From the NCBI RefSeq assembly GCF_901709675.1, contig NC_051101.1:2412501-2476500 (forward strand): a stretch of 64,000 bases of DNA, in the 5' to 3' direction. The notes under the pieces were generated by a model. The model worked only from the letters and a program-made list of their open reading frames with translations. It did no database searches and was not told the DNA's origin. This document shows positions 13,722-28,700 of this stretch, in pieces; the stretch's first letter is position 1, and each line of letters starts with the position of its first letter. Source of the stretch: Syngnathus acus (Eukaryota; Chordata; Actinopteri; Syngnathiformes; Syngnathidae). The translations under genes and the position numbers were made by a program.

Positions 13722-16700
13722 TCAATGTCTCTTAGCGCGCTGCGCAGCGCTGTGCGTGCAGGAAGCGCAGCAGGCCGTCTTGTAGTAGGAGTAGACGCAG
13801 AGGCGGGCCTGCACCACCATCACGCAGTTGTGGCGTCGGTCCCTGCAGTTCTCGTCTGTGGTTCGAAAACAAAGAGAGGGGAGAGGAGGGGGCAGGTTGG
13901 TATGCGCGCATACAAAGATTGATGAATGTGCCTGCGTGACGCAACCTGTGACTTGAGGGCCGCAAGGGATACTGTTGCAGCTTTGCTCCTGGTCGGGCTT
14001 GGCGCCAGCGTCACAGTTTGGGCTGTGCCTCCTGTCCGAAGTCAGACACCGCACCTCCCGCATCTGGAGGCCTTTCCCGCAAGAGCGAGAGCACTGACGA
14101 ACAAACAAAAGGCGGTTGTCGCTTCCATTACACACGACGCTGTCTGCGTAGGTGCCTCACCGCGCTCCACTCGGTCGTGAACCACTGCGGCTGGCAATCG
14201 CCCATCTCACACTCCTGCACGGCGGCTGGTTTGTCCTCGTGGGCGCATTGGGCTGAGGGCAGCGTGGTGAATTCGTCGCCTGACTTCTGGACGCAGATGA
14301 CGTCCCGACGCTGGGTTCCGTTCCCGCACCGAACGTTGCACTGCGAACTAAAGCTCATCAACATGAACAGCTCAAGCCAATCGGATGGGCGGGATTCAAA
14401 AAGTCAGTTTGGGAACATTCTCACCTGCGTCCACGGGCCGCTGTACCAACTGGCGACGGGCACACAAGGACCACCGTTGCAAGCTCTCAGCTCGGCCGGC
14501 TTGTCGGCGACGCAGTCCGCCGCTCCTTGGCCCTCTCGGACGCCTCCGCGCGTCAGGCACACCACCTCCCTCTTCTGGACGCCGGGGCCGCAACGCGCCG
14601 AGCACTTGGGATGAGCGAGCGGTGAGTTACGAACGAGCGTTGCAAATGAGCGTTTGTAGGCGTGGCTGGGCGGGGCACTCACGGCGGCGGACCAAGCGGA
14701 CGAATACCAGTTGGTGACGCAGGGGCCCATGTTGCACTCCTCGCTGCCCAGCGGCTGAGCCCGGGAGCCGCACTCCATGTCGTTGACCACACTGCCCTCG
14801 TCGCTCACGCAGCGCACGCTCCTCGTCCTCTTGCCCACGCCGCAGTCCACCGAGCACTGAGCGCACAAGCCATGAATGAACACTAGTTAAAGTGCCGCAC
14901 GGAAATGTATGTGGTGGATTGCTTTCTTTTTTTTTACCGTGCTCCAGTCGGAGCCCACCTCCCAGTGCGAGCAGAGCTGCAGCTGGCAGGCCTGGGTGGA
15001 CTCGGGTGGAACCTGTCCGGCGCAGCGCTGTGGGTGGACCATGGTGGAGCGGTTGCCGAAAGTCTGCCTGCACTGCAGCTGCCGTTGCTGCGCGCCAGGC
15101 CCACACGACACGCTGCACTCGGACCAAGCGCTCACCTCCCAGCTGATCACAGAGACAAGCCGTCAAGGCGCCACTAACACGCAACTTGAAAATATCTAGA
15201 GGTGTAAATCAATGCACAATGCTGATCTCAGAAGTCAAAGGAATTAGCAACGGACTTTGCTGCATTAGTGGAGGTCACGCGTGTGTGTGTGCATCTTCAC
15301 TCACAATGGTGGGCAGCCGTGCGTATTGCAAGGCTCCTCTTCTGGTGCCGGTTTAGCGGCGGAGTCGCATTTCCTCTCAGGCACTTGCTCCTCCGTATGG
15401 CGATCAATGCAGATGATTTCTCGAGACTGATGACCTGGGAGGGCAAAGCAAGCCAACCAGTGAGAGCGGCTGCTTGTACTTGCAGAATCCCGCCACAAGA
15501 GGGAAACGCAGCACATAATTTCAAATCAGTCACATGCAGCTTGACGCGGTTGTCGTGGATTTCTAAATATTAAAGATTAAGATTAAAGTCCCAATGATCG
15601 TCACACACACACCTGGGTGTGGTGAAATTCGTCCTCTGCATTTAACCCATCCCCGTGTGATTTTAATCCATCCCCTGGGGGAGAGGGGAGCAGTGAGCAG
15701 CAGCGGTGCCGTGCTCGGGAATCAGTTGGTGATCTAACCCCCCAATTCCAACCCTTAATGCTGAGTGCCAAGCAGGGAGGCAATGGGTCCCATTTTTATA
15801 GTCTTTGGTATGACCCGGCCGGGGTTTGAACCCACAACCTTCCAGTCTCAGGGCGGACACTCTACCACTAGGCCCACTGAGCTCGACTGCGCGTTTCCTA
15901 TTATGTGTTAGCATTAGCATTAAGCTAGCGGAAGCAAGGTTGTGTGTGTCTGAAATCCAGTCCAGCGGAGTGCAAGGTTCTTTGGTGATTCATTGCTTTT
16001 TCATCTTGTGTATGTTTGCATATCTGTGTTTGCACGTTGCATTCATGCGCTCTATAAATAAAGTTTGATTGATTGGTGAATACACAACGTGTACTTCTTT
16101 TTGTGTTTGTGTGCACTTTGAATTAACTGGTCCTTTTTTTTTTCAGCAGTCGTTCAATGCCAAATTACAGTGCTTGTATCTCGAGTCTGCATTTGCAAGG
16201 AAGGAAAAAAATATCAGACCTCCATACGGTGTGGACAGACTCGAGTGTCTAACCTTTGCCACAGGAAGCAGAACACGGGGTCAGCGACCCCCTCCTCCAC
16301 GCGAAGGGCAACTGCGTGTCCAGCGGCAGGTCGGTGCGAGGCGGGATGCGAGCGTTGCGATTGGGGGCCGAGGCCCGAGATGGCGACCTCCCTGCGGCCC
16401 AGTGCTGCGACGACGGGGGAACGAATAGGGAAGAGGAGGAGGAGGTGGAGGGGAAAGAAGGGACGGAAAGAGGAGGAGAAATGGCGGCAGGCGCAGGTTC
16501 GTCGATGGTCACGCCAAGGGCGGCTGCGCATGAGGAGCACAAACAGGAAGGACGTTAATGAAAAAAACTGCAATGCTCAAGAAGTTGCCGTCCCATGACC
16601 CCTCCTTTCCATCGAGGTCACACCCACACGCGACAATCAATCAAAGCAGCAGCATCAATTTGGAGCAGTGTGCGGGTACTGACCACGAAGGGGCGCCCTC

Positions 16701-19700
16701 CCCTGCGATTGCCTCTCACTGGGTGTCTCACTTTCGGTCTTCTCCACGGGGATGTAGAACTCATAGTCAATTCCCGGGTTCTGCTGGTGGTAAATAATCT
16801 GCGCAAACACCAGGCAAAGCAATGACAAAAAAAAAAAAAAAAAACCTCTCGACAGATAATACAACAATCCTCACAGGCATAGATTCTTTATCCTCTGCAA
16901 AAAAAACTATGACAGCATCTTACTGAGTGAGCCGTGGAAAACACTACGGTCCATCTCGTGTAGGTGAAAGTTTGCCGCTGATCTCATGTGCAAGCATGCC
17001 AGCACGTGGCACATCATGGCCAAGGTCATCTATACACGACTCAGAGGGGCTCCCGTTTTAATCGGCTATTTTTCGTCTATAAAAAGAGTTGTTGCTGCGA
17101 ACGGACAATGCGTGCAAGAAGTTCTGCTCGCCTTCACCACCAATGATTTCCATTAGGATTGTGGAACAGTTTGTGTGTTTTCCAACAGAGATCGTATTCA
17201 GAATTGAGCATGAATTCAAGCGAAGCGAGCCGAAATCAAATCATTTAAGCGGATCTGTGTGAGCGTTTGTTTGCTATTTTTACCGCCTCCTGCGGGCAAA
17301 TCTGCTGACGAGGCCCCTTTCTTTCATTAAATCTTAGCCCGGGGTGAAGGTTGTTAGTCGCTGGCTGTTTTAGCCACTTTCAAGATGTCTGCTTTAATCC
17401 CGCTCTCTCACAATGTTGTCTCGCAGGAAGATCTCGACACACACGAGGGGAAGCTCAGCCTGTGGCCACGCATGTTGCATAGTTTGCGCGGGTCGGCCGC
17501 ATACTCACATAGAGCTGCAGCTGTGCGCTGGTGGGCCCGAGGGCCCTGAGTGACTCCCCTGGCTCGTCTTCCCCCTCCGCCTGTGCTCGAGGTCGGGCGT
17601 AGGTGAAGGTAGTCCCGCCCGCCCGGTATTCCCCCGGGGGGTCCACGGCCCAGCGCCCGTTTACCACCGAAGCCCCCGTAGCGCTCCTCATGGCTGCGGG
17701 GTGAAGAAGAAGGTGTGCGAGTGAGCGCCTTGGTCAAAACGCAGCAGAGCGCGCTCATTAGCGAGCGCCGGCTGTCAAGACAAATACACACGCCGGCTGA
17801 GCTTCATCGGATCCGACTCGGCCCGGCCACAACATTGACGATCTCCCGCCAAAGGTAGCAAACACCCCCTGAGGGGCTTAACTTTCAACAGATACAAAAC
17901 CGTGCCTCAACAAATGAGTTTCCCGCGAGCATATCCGCAACTCAAAACAAAAAATATTATAAAACAGGAAGTTGCAGTTTTCTAAAGTACAATCAAACTG
18001 CGCGAACGTCTCACCCAGGTAGTTGGGACTGGCCCGTCTCTCGGTGATGTTAATGAAGGTGGCCCCCGCCGGGATGTCCAAGATCTTGTGGTAGCCGAGG
18101 GGAACGCTGACATTCTGGAAGCTGCCCGTCACCTTCTGACAGGCCGAGTCCCGCCCCCCGCAGACGCCGCACTTGTCCAGCGCCAGGCCGGAGCCCAGGA
18201 CACCGTCGCAGCCCTCCGTCTGACGGACACAAGAGGGGATTAAGGGCCAAAAACACAACAAGGAGGAGCTAGGGATGAAGACAAACGGACATTCCCATCT
18301 CACAAACATTTGCATCGTCAATGTCGCTGTTTACGAGCACCACCACTGCCAACCGGGGCGAGGGAGGTTGAGCAAATGTGCTCTTTTACTTTGGTGCCTC
18401 CGTTTTATTGAGGCTTGCCTTTCGGCTCGCCATGGAGCTCGGTCCAATTGGAATGAAACCCAAGAGCCAAAAGCCATGAAAATGCACTTGGACAGGGATA
18501 GAAAGGCTAAATGGGAATAGACTTCCATTTTGATTTGCAGGGGTTCGGCATTCCTTTGCCCAACGTCATGTCAACGGTTCAAGGAGACGAGCCGGACCGT
18601 GTCAATCCAACCGAGCAATGGCGCTCCTTTTCCTCTCTTAAAAGTGTTGATTCATTTTGTTAATTTTCCCGCCACTCACCAGGCACTGCCCTTGGACGCA
18701 CACGTCGTTGGAGGTGACGTTGAAGCAAGGTGTCCCGTCTCGCACCCGCTCGGCCTGCCGCACGTAGAAGCGGTAGCCCGCCGGGCGGCACGTCAGCTCG
18801 CATTGCTTCTCGGGGCCGACTGCAACACACGGCACAGAGAGAGTCAGAAGTGAGATTTACACGGAGCCTCGTGGGCTTCGTAGCGCAATTTATGATATGT
18901 GGAGGAACCCGAGAGGCTTCAAAGGAAAACACACAAAAGTGCATCGCGTCTTTCAGCGCTCAAATAGACGAGAGAACTGCGGTATCTCACGGGGGGGGGG
19001 GGGGGGGGGGGGGAGGATTCGCAGCTGCCCACAAGTGTATTTTGAAGATGGATTAATAGCTAACATGTTACTGGAAACTGTTGACAAAAACTGTCCAGCT
19101 TTTAATGGATGAGCCCATTCCGAAACATTCCCTCGCTAGCGCTGAAAGAATGAGATGATCTTATTCCAAATAAAGACAAACTATTCTTATAAAAGTGACA
19201 AAGCAGTTCTCTCAGGGGTCACCGAGCAGAGGTGTTGCGGGGTTGGAGCCCTGCGGCAAAGTGGAGCGATAGCGCCACAGACGTGAGCTCATCGTGGCAA
19301 AAAAGGTTCACATAGTGACTTGCACATCGGAGCGGGGGGAGGGCCACGGGTGAAAAGGACAAACTTTTTTTTTTGCTCCTGAAATGGACATTTTTAACGC
19401 TGTATCATATGTCTCGAAATAGCTCCAACCGCAGTTCCACGCATTTGCAAAGTATATTTCGACTCGCTTTCATGTAATAAGGCATGAAGAAGTGGTTTCT
19501 TCTGCCATTATTAGGACTTTTGACATTTTGAGTACGCTGCGTGTGTCGAAGTGTCGGGTGTCAACACCGAATGGCACTTTTGGAAGGCAAACGTCTCGAA
19601 CAGAAACTTTGCAGTTTCTGAATACTTTTCCACACGCAATGTGACTGCAGAGAGCTAGCCAGGAGAAAAGAATACCTAAAAGATCATCCCTAGTCGAGTC

Positions 19701-22700
19701 AACGTGTGTGGAGAGCCATCTGAAGAGGCAGAGATCCCAGCCTGACTCTTTCCACCCGCTCTCATCGCTATCTTTGAGAGATTAGACTTTAGACGGGGGC
19801 AGAGGAGAGGCTGCTGCCTTCGGAAGTGCTCGCCAGGCGTGTGGATGACTGCCCGCACGCCGTCTATCCTCCTTGCTGCCAGCTCCAGCTTAGGCCGGAT
19901 CCAGCAAATGTCCGCTTGGCCTTTTTCTCTCCTCCACTCACGGAGCTCAGTGTTCAGAGTGTGGAATATGTCTCGTCTAAATATACTTCCTCTCTCTATC
20001 GCTCCATCTAAACACACGCCGGCAGAGAAAGCTAATGCCAGAGGACAGGAAGTGTTGGGGTCTGGATGGGGGAAGGGGGAGGGGGGGGTCTGGATTGGGG
20101 ATGAGGCCCAAGAACAGCAAACCAAAAGATGACACCTGCGCATGCAGAATCAACCAATCCCACTCAACCAAAAGATCTGCCAAAACCTGGCATTTTGGCA
20201 AGATCTCCACTGCCCTATTTGGAAGTTTTCTAATTGTGTTCCTGGCATTTGCATAAGACAGCAAAAGTGGGTCGGGCCACGTCGCCGCCATGTGACACAT
20301 GCATCCCATGGCCTCCATTTCGCTCTGCTCTTTATCTCATTCGGCAGGAATCTGCTGAGAGCTGAGTCCAAAGCAAGGAGGAGAAACTTGGCAGCGCTGG
20401 AGGCAGCCAGAAAGGGCGAGGTCCCACAAATGAGGGAGCCACAGAATAGAAGGGGAGCATTTTGGTGAGGGGGGCGGCAAAAGTGGAAAAGAGTTTGAGC
20501 CTCAATGGCTCGCTTGTCATTCCACCTCACCCATACCCACAGGTGGGAAAGGAATTCACACTCCCTAGTTAAGAAAAAGAAGAAAAACAAGCAAAAGTAC
20601 ACATTTCATTCGTGCTTAATCTAAAGTAGAAAACGAACACTAAATGAATGTCAATTAAAAAAAATAAAAAAATTGAAAAGTAAAAGCACGTGCACGCGTG
20701 TGTGCGTGTGTGTGTACGCACACTCACCCTCAGTGAAAGGCTCCCAGTCGTAGAGACGATCCATAAACTCTTTGGCATTAAAGGCGGCGCACTGCTCAGC
20801 CCGCGAGTCCAGCGGGATGCCAGTGCACACCTACAAGACACACACAAAAAAAAAAAAACGTCAGCCATCTTGTTAATGGTCGGCCCCCGGAGGCAATTTT
20901 AAAAAACATAGGCGGGGGAATGCCACCACTAACAAAGGAGGGGAAAGGCCCAATGAGCCCAAACGCACGCTCGGCCATATGGAAGGAATCGCTTTTCAAA
21001 AGAGGCCAAGGAAGCGCATGAATCCATCTTGGCTTTCAGCTTGCCACCGCAAACCGCGAGCCACTCCGAGAACACGTGTGAATGTGTGTGTGTGTGTGTG
21101 TGTGTGTTGGGGGGTTGAAGGTCAGTAAAGTATACAAGCACCACCTGGAAGCTCCAGCGTGTAAACTTGTGGGCGCTAATGGTTGTAAATAGTCGGCTGG
21201 ACTGTAAACACACGGCGGGCTCCGATTCCAAGTGGACGCTTCCTGGGCTGCGGCCCCTCAACAAGGAGGGCCGTGCGGCAGGTGCTTTCAAAACGAAACG
21301 GAGCAAACATACATCCATGCCATGATTGTACTGAAGGGGGCGGGGCTAATGGGATAAACAGAGCGCGGAGTGCGAAGGGAGAGTCAAAACAGACACGGGC
21401 GGACGAAGCCTTGGGGGGATCTGGAGAGTGTTTGTGTGTTATTAGAAGGTGAATGCGGACTAGGCCGGGCGTGGGAGCCGGGCAATGAATGAAGTAAAAA
21501 ATGTGAAAGAGTTAAAGAGCCGGCGACAGACAGAGAGACGACAAGATGAGCACGAACCTGTTGACACAAAGCTCCAGTGGAACGCGTCAGCAAGAACCGC
21601 TTTGCATTTGAGCCAAGACAGCAGATGCCGACTTTACGCGCCACTGTCAGGCGCTGTTAATCATCAGACGCTAATTCCGCATGAAGAGCATTCAAGTTAG
21701 GCAAGGGAAACTTTGACTGCTTTATTGGAGGGGCTGGGCACTTAAGAGGCGAGATGCGACAGAGTCTGAAATTATTGACAGGGAGGAAGAGGGCGCAAGC
21801 GAAATGAAGCGCCATCGACTCGTGGCCTACTTCACTCACACGCCAAGTCCCATCAAAGATGAAAACAAGCCACCCACCACTGTCAATGTTTACCGTCACC
21901 ATGACAACCACTTTGGAGCATAGTCTCACACATTTACGGAGGTATGAAGGGGAATATTTTGGTGCCTTGAGGTAAGAGTTCAAGTTGTTCAGCTGCCAAA
22001 CTTGCAACTCAAGAGTGGTTTCTCAAATCATTGTTCCAGTCATCAATAGCTCGCAGCCGGTTAGCGTGCAGCGCGTTTATCATTCTCGTTATGCAATCCT
22101 CCATCCTTCCAAATCAAAAACTGGCCAAGCAAAGTTGCAGCAATAAAGTGGGCACCCCCCTCCCCTCGCCATTTTGCATCCGCAGTGGCACATGCGGGCC
22201 TCGCTCGCACAATTGCCCGTTTTTGTCACCGATCAACTTTTTGCTAGTAAACGGCTTATTTCGCCGGCCGAACTCGACCCAGTGGAACAATCAAGTCGCC
22301 AGCTGCACTCAAAGCCAAAAACTCCCTCCCTCTCTTTTGTTCACTTCTTCACATACTGTAAGCATTGTTTTCCGTTCCTTAAGAGAGCGAGAGCGAAAAA
22401 AGAGGGAACTAACTAAGAGCAGGCAAGCAAATCGTGGCTGGGGCCGTTTATAGATTTAACTGCAGATGGGAAGGCGTCTGGGGGGGGTTAGAGGCGGCAG
22501 TTTCGGAACGTAACAAATGACAAAAATGAGGGGCGGGGATCTCTCAAGTAAAAAATGATTCGATTTATCGCTTGACATGATTCAGGAATGATTCATGTGG
22601 AATGAGCCGATTCAGTGAAAGCACGCTCACGACTCCACGTGTCAGGTTTATAACCACATTTTATTAACAAACAACAAATCAACAGTAAAACGATTTCTAC

Positions 22701-25700
22701 CTGCCGTCGGCAAAGACCGCCGCTGTATTGTAGTTTTTTTTTTTTTTCTTCAACTAGGAGAAAGCTGTGTTGCTTGTGTTGGCATTGTGCCTGGCGGCGG
22801 CGGCGAATGGCGGCGAGCCGTGGAGATGCCTCCGCAACGAAAACATCAGCGCCCCGAGCTGACACAATGAGTGAAGGACACACGCAAGCAAAGAGCAGCT
22901 GCAAAGTCAATGCAGCTGCTCAAAGTGGAAAGCTGTGCACGCGCGCATACGCACGTGCACGCACACACACACACACACACACACACTGGTCCTAATCATG
23001 CATGACACTCCTGGGTGAAAAACAAAGCCCAAGACAGACACAACTAATGAGTTTTGGACAACAGAATAGTGTGTGTGAATGGAAGGGAAGGGTCCCAGTG
23101 GTGCGTCATCGAGATTGACGCCATTCAAGTGAGCGCACGCCTGCACAGATGGACATGTGAACTCGATGCATGGAGCGCAAGGAGGACCAACACGGTCATT
23201 TCTCAAGCATTACTGCCGTGTGACGCACCAACGCGGCTGAGAGATGAAACTTGATCCAAAGCATACCACATCATGTCTCATCAAAACGGATGCAAGGGAT
23301 GGAGCTAGGCCGCTGTCACACTTTTCCTGGACAATCCCGTTGAGGGTGCACAAGTGCCCACATATGGAGCCTGAGGATTCCATTCTGGGTTGCACTTTTC
23401 TGTCACACCGCATCAAAATGATCAAAAATTGTGTGGGTGTGAGTTGCCAACTGTCTGTTTTTTTTTTAATCTTGCATCTCAGGCAGGTTTGGCCGTGACA
23501 GGAAATGTTATTTGCGTGTCAAATTTTTTAATGAATACATTTTTGTTATCTGGATACGGGTGTGTGCACAAATGCATTGTTTGTGGTTAGCGATTAGCAT
23601 TCTATGGCGGGAAGCCCCCTTCTATGGCCTTGACCCCCCTCCCACCCCCTCCAAAACAAAAGTGGTGTCGAGCATACAAAAAGAGAGCATCCATCAATGA
23701 CAAGATAAGCGAAAGAACGGTGGAGAAAGCTGGATGAAGTGGACAGAAGAACGTCCCTGATGTTGTCTGACAACAGTTAGGTTTCCAGCGGCGACCGTGA
23801 CGTCACGTTCACCGTCACGCTTCCTTCTGGCACATACAAAACTCTTTTATTTACAGTTCCTCAAACAAGCCCAGAGGGGGTTGGGGGGGTGATTGCAAGT
23901 CACAAGTTGGTTGCAACCTCAAGCGTGTCCTGCTCTGCATTATTGATCAAAAGAACCTACTGTTTGGGTAAACAAGAAATTGGACTCGCGAGCGAGAGCA
24001 GAAAGGAATGAATCACACACACGCTGGGCAGTCTTTGGAAAGAACGCGCTCACCACTCTTTGCTTCTACATTTGGCTTATTGAGCAAAACGATTGTTAAA
24101 TTGCTTCCCCGTTTTTCCTCCTCGTAAATGGGCGAGCAGGCATTCGCGTTTGCCTTCACGCCTTATTCTGTCAAAGGCGTTGCACATTGTTTGCAAGAAG
24201 TCGATCAACTTTTTTCTTTTGATGCGTCGTTCACTATTTGCCCAAATGCCGCTTATTGTCAAGGGAATTGAGTTCTCAAGTTTGCGCTCGCAAAGCCAAA
24301 GCAAAACCGTTTATGAAATTTGACTTGTGACATAGACGGGGGGAAAAATTGCAACTAGGTCGATTAGTAAATGGCAGATAATCACCAAATTATTCCTGAC
24401 TTTCCCAACTTTATAAAATATTAATTAAGACACGCTTCTTCTTGTCACGTTGTTTTAGCTGCGCAACTTTTCAATGAAAACACGTGTTTGCAATTCTCTT
24501 GAGGGAATAATCATAACAATTCATCAACCACAACTTTTGTTTGAACTCGCCCAGAGTGCTCATAAAATTGAAAAGAAAAAAGGAAAGCCACGCGGGAGTT
24601 CTCAGGCGCACACGCTTGTAAAGTCCGCAAGTGTGCGCGGGGGTTGCGCGTGTGCGAGCGAGCGAGCGCGCCGCAACCCATTTGGGGCTGTTTTGCAGCT
24701 CAATTGTGCACACACGTTTGGCTAATCGTGCCTTTCCTGACGTCATCAGGAGAGCGTGGGGCGGGAGTGTGTTCTTAGCGTTTTATGTTGGCCGACTGCG
24801 TGCGAAAAAGGACGTCTACACCGAGATTTGTGGAATGTTGATTCTTTTTCGTCCTTCTACCAAGACCAGCATTGACATGAGTGCTGCTGCCACGGCTGCT
24901 TTTTCTTCTTCTGACTGCTTCTTCTCAAATTCCACCTTTCCCCCTCCCCCCAGCTTCTGACAGGTCCTCCGCACACACGCAAATGTGCAGGTCTGTCTCA
25001 CACACTTTTCCATGAATTCTTCCTTTCTTCTGGCACATACTCGCATTCCGCAGCGACTGACCGGCTCTCTCCCGCTGTTTACTTCCCCACAAAGCAACGT
25101 GTCCGCATGGGACTCGGGCCTACAGAAATATGCAAATGAGGCGATTCCATTTTGAACAGGTTCTTACATTACCCAATATGGTTCTTGTGCCTGATGGAGG
25201 ATTACCTTTGTCCTTTGACTCAGGGCTTGTCGAGTTGGATCTCATTCAGGCATCCCATCGACCTCCCCCAAGTTTTTTGCTCCTCTCTAAATGTCACTTT
25301 TAATTGCGGGAGCTCCCAAGCGTGGCATTCTTGCCCGGGCGAAAGCGCAGTTATGGCCGCCTTGGCTTGGCTTTCGTCACCTGCCCGTCCAGTCGACCCC
25401 CCCACCTCGCCGCACCCCCGTAAGACAGACAGGTTCCCCACAAGACATTTGGACACGCCCACCCGTCGTCAGCAAGGCCCCCAAGCAGATGTGTGTATTC
25501 TGGTCTTCATCCAGACACACACGCACACACATACTGTGCATGAGCACGTACGCATTTGATAGGTTCCATGTCAGTGCACAAGCACAACAGGGCAGTGTTG
25601 GCGCTAGGGAATGATCAAACCTCCCAAAAACACTCAGTTGACCTTCACATTCTCTCTTCGATGCCACCAGCCTTCAACACTGTGCCCTCATTAATGTTCA

Positions 25701-28700
25701 TGAGGACTGTGTGGGACACACACGCACACATACCCCCCCCCAACCCCCACTGGAGGCTGAAAACCCAGACTGACACCTCGAAAACAATCACCTAGCTTAG
25801 CCTTTGAGTCGAATATCTGAAAAGCAGCATCAATGTGTTTGGACAGCTTACCTGCGAGAAGCACCTGCGATATTCCTTCTCGGGACCGGTGCATCTGTAG
25901 TTGGGCGCCGTTCTCCACGCTCCAAAGCCACCCTCCTCCTCGCCCACATGTGGTCCCATGGGGTGCCGAAGCGGGTACACGTTTCCGGCTTGCGGGGGCC
26001 GGGGTCCCAATCCCACGTGCACTGTCCTTTCTCTGTGCAAGGGCCGGTGCAGAGGGGAGGCGTAGGCCAAAGAGGCGCCAGCCGGCTGCGAGTGAGGCGA
26101 GCCAGCCGGGAGCGGTGGGGGCGGGGCAGTGACGGTGCGCCAGTCAAAGCGGCGGTGACCGGATAACACTGATGATGATGAAGATGGGGACCGCAGCAGA
26201 TAGTGAGGGGGTGAGGGCGGAACTCGAACCCTCCTGTGCTCACTTCTGGCGCGCGGTTGGGGTGTGGCAGTAATGGCGGGTGCGGCGGTGGTTGCGCTCT
26301 CTTCCTCTCCCTCGTCGTCGGCCAGTTGGGGTGCCGAGGAGGCCGAGATGGTGCTGTTGGCCGTGTGGCGAGCCTGTCGACTAGGCCGGTGCAAAGGCAG
26401 GGAGAAGGGGACTTTACCGTAGCCAAACTGGCCTGGGCGGATGGATGAAGACCTGCGGGACGCACACAAGAGTGTCCGCAGTCATGACGTGAACGCAAAA
26501 GGTCAGAATCAGAAGTCAAAATGAAAGCATCCGGCCTTGAGATATAAGCTGCCACTTAGCTGTTTTCTTCTAATGCTAAACATCGATGGAAATTGCCATT
26601 GATTGTAATGCTAAAAGTATTCACGTTGCAGATTGTAAAATTGCGCACATCGTTGACACAGGCATATATTCTTTATCCTCGACAACAAATTATCATCATG
26701 AGACTTTAAGTTTGCCTTGACTCACATCCTCTGGTAATAGCACAGTGATAACAAATACTCAGCGACTTAGAAAGGCATCGGTTCAACTTGCAATGCTTCA
26801 GTGGGCCGGAACATAATAACAAACATTCACTAAAGCCAAAATCAAAGTCCAAAGCATGATGAAGATACTGTGCAGCTTCAAAATCATCACAGTCACGGTT
26901 TTTACACAACCAGTCTTCAGACACGTCTCCCGAGTACCCCGTTGATCTTTTTGGAGGACCCTAATTCTTTTCCCGGTCCAGACGAGAAAGATAAAAATAA
27001 ATAAATAAATAAATAAAGTCCTCGCAACCATTCCAAAGTGCTGATGCCTTATGCAAGCCTTGCAAGTTTCATTTCCTGCATGTCACTTTGCAGACAAGTT
27101 TGGGGACGCGGCGCAAAGCAAATGTCACATCTCGCATTAAGTGTACTTAGTGTGTCTGGAAACCAAATAAATAAATAAAAGAGTTTCTTGAGCTCATCGA
27201 AGAACAAACGCCAAGCCACCATGTGGAATTTAAGCACATCGCTCACCTCCTGACTGGCAAAGGCTCCCGAGCGGTGCTGGCCGACCTCCTGCCGCCGGGC
27301 CTCCTGACGCTGCGCTGCTGTTGCTGCTCGTAGGCCGGCGAAGGCACGCGCTGAGGCGATCGGTACACGGACACTCGGTTCCGAGCGGTTGCGGGGTACT
27401 CCGTTTGATAGAAAGGAGACGGCAGATCGCCGCCCCCCGTCGGGGTATTTCGGTAGAGCGGCAGCCCCCGGTTGGGATCGGGTGCCCGATGATGGGGTGG
27501 CAGTTGAGGGGAAGGGTGGAAATACCCGCCCCAGTTGGGTGATGGGTAAGAAACGGAAGGAGGGGCGGGCGGAGGCGGCAGGCACTTTCTGCTTCTCTGC
27601 GACACGCCCACTCCGCATGACTGGGAGCAAGAGGACCACTCCGCCCACGTCGACCACACCCCTTCCACGGGCTCCGTCTCCAACACTTGTCTGGACCTCC
27701 GCCCGGCCGCCTGACAAACACAAACAAAAAAACATTTCCACCGTCCTGGCCTTTGACTTGTCCTAGTTGAGGTTGAGCGTCAAACTCAACACCAAACAAA
27801 GAGAATGACGCTTTGTGTATTTAAAACAAGCGCACGGCTTACTTAGCCTTTCAGTTTGCTAGCTTAATGCCGACACTCGTGGCATGCATGATGCGGTGCT
27901 TTAAGCCTTTAAGTGCTGTTGCACAAACCGTGTCGCTGGCAACACATGGAGACAGGACAGACAACAATATCGGCAGTCATAGATTCTTTATCCTCCACAA
28001 ATTTCATTGCCATACTGGTGAGCTGAGAGGAATTGAGACATCTCAGTGAACTTTTATTTCCCCTGGCTCGTTAGATATCTTCGGCCAACTTGTCATTATG
28101 CTAACCAAGCTAGCGTTGGCCCAAGAAAAGTCTTGTCGCTACTCTGGAATTACACTGTTGACTCTCGTTGCACAATCGAAGCAACTCCTCTGACGTTAGC
28201 GCATATTTTCACACAGAAAATCTTCATTGCTGTTCCCAAGCGCAAAATACGATGACGTGACATCATTGCAGCAAAGCGGTTGACACTCCAAACGTGTGGA
28301 GCAAAGACTTGATGTTCTTCTGAGCGACCTCACCCAACTTCTCACGCTAGCCCCCCCCCCCCCAAAATAATCTCGAGTGTACATGCAGAGGAAACATGCT
28401 TGTTTGTGTTGCCGTGGTATGAAAATGTGTTTGATCCAAAGGTCACTTGCTGGGCCTTCAAGCGGAACATCTGAACAGCAGTGCTATTTTCATTGGGGAC
28501 CTAATAAGCGTGTTTAGTCTGCAGCAATCACAGCTCGGTAAACGACACGCTTCGGGTCAGCCTCTTTCGCGTTCGGAGCTAAATTGCAAGTTGAAGATCT
28601 TTTATGTTCCCTCTCAACTTGACTGCTTCCTATGTGTCACACAATGACTAAATACCGTAAAGGAGTGAGTGGGCAGGCCTCAGCCATGCTCAAAAGAGGT

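Noticed and set aside
15800-15884. A tRNA gene on the minus strand
   Set aside because: The A- and B-box-like sequence continues into a SINE body and tail, so it is the head of a retroposon and not a functional tRNA.
25804-26555. Long alternative frames over the ADAMTSL4 proline-rich exon
   Set aside because: The genuine frame contains [14 protein letters not shown] shared with human ADAMTSL4 and closes in phase on both sides; the others are shadows of GC-rich coding DNA.
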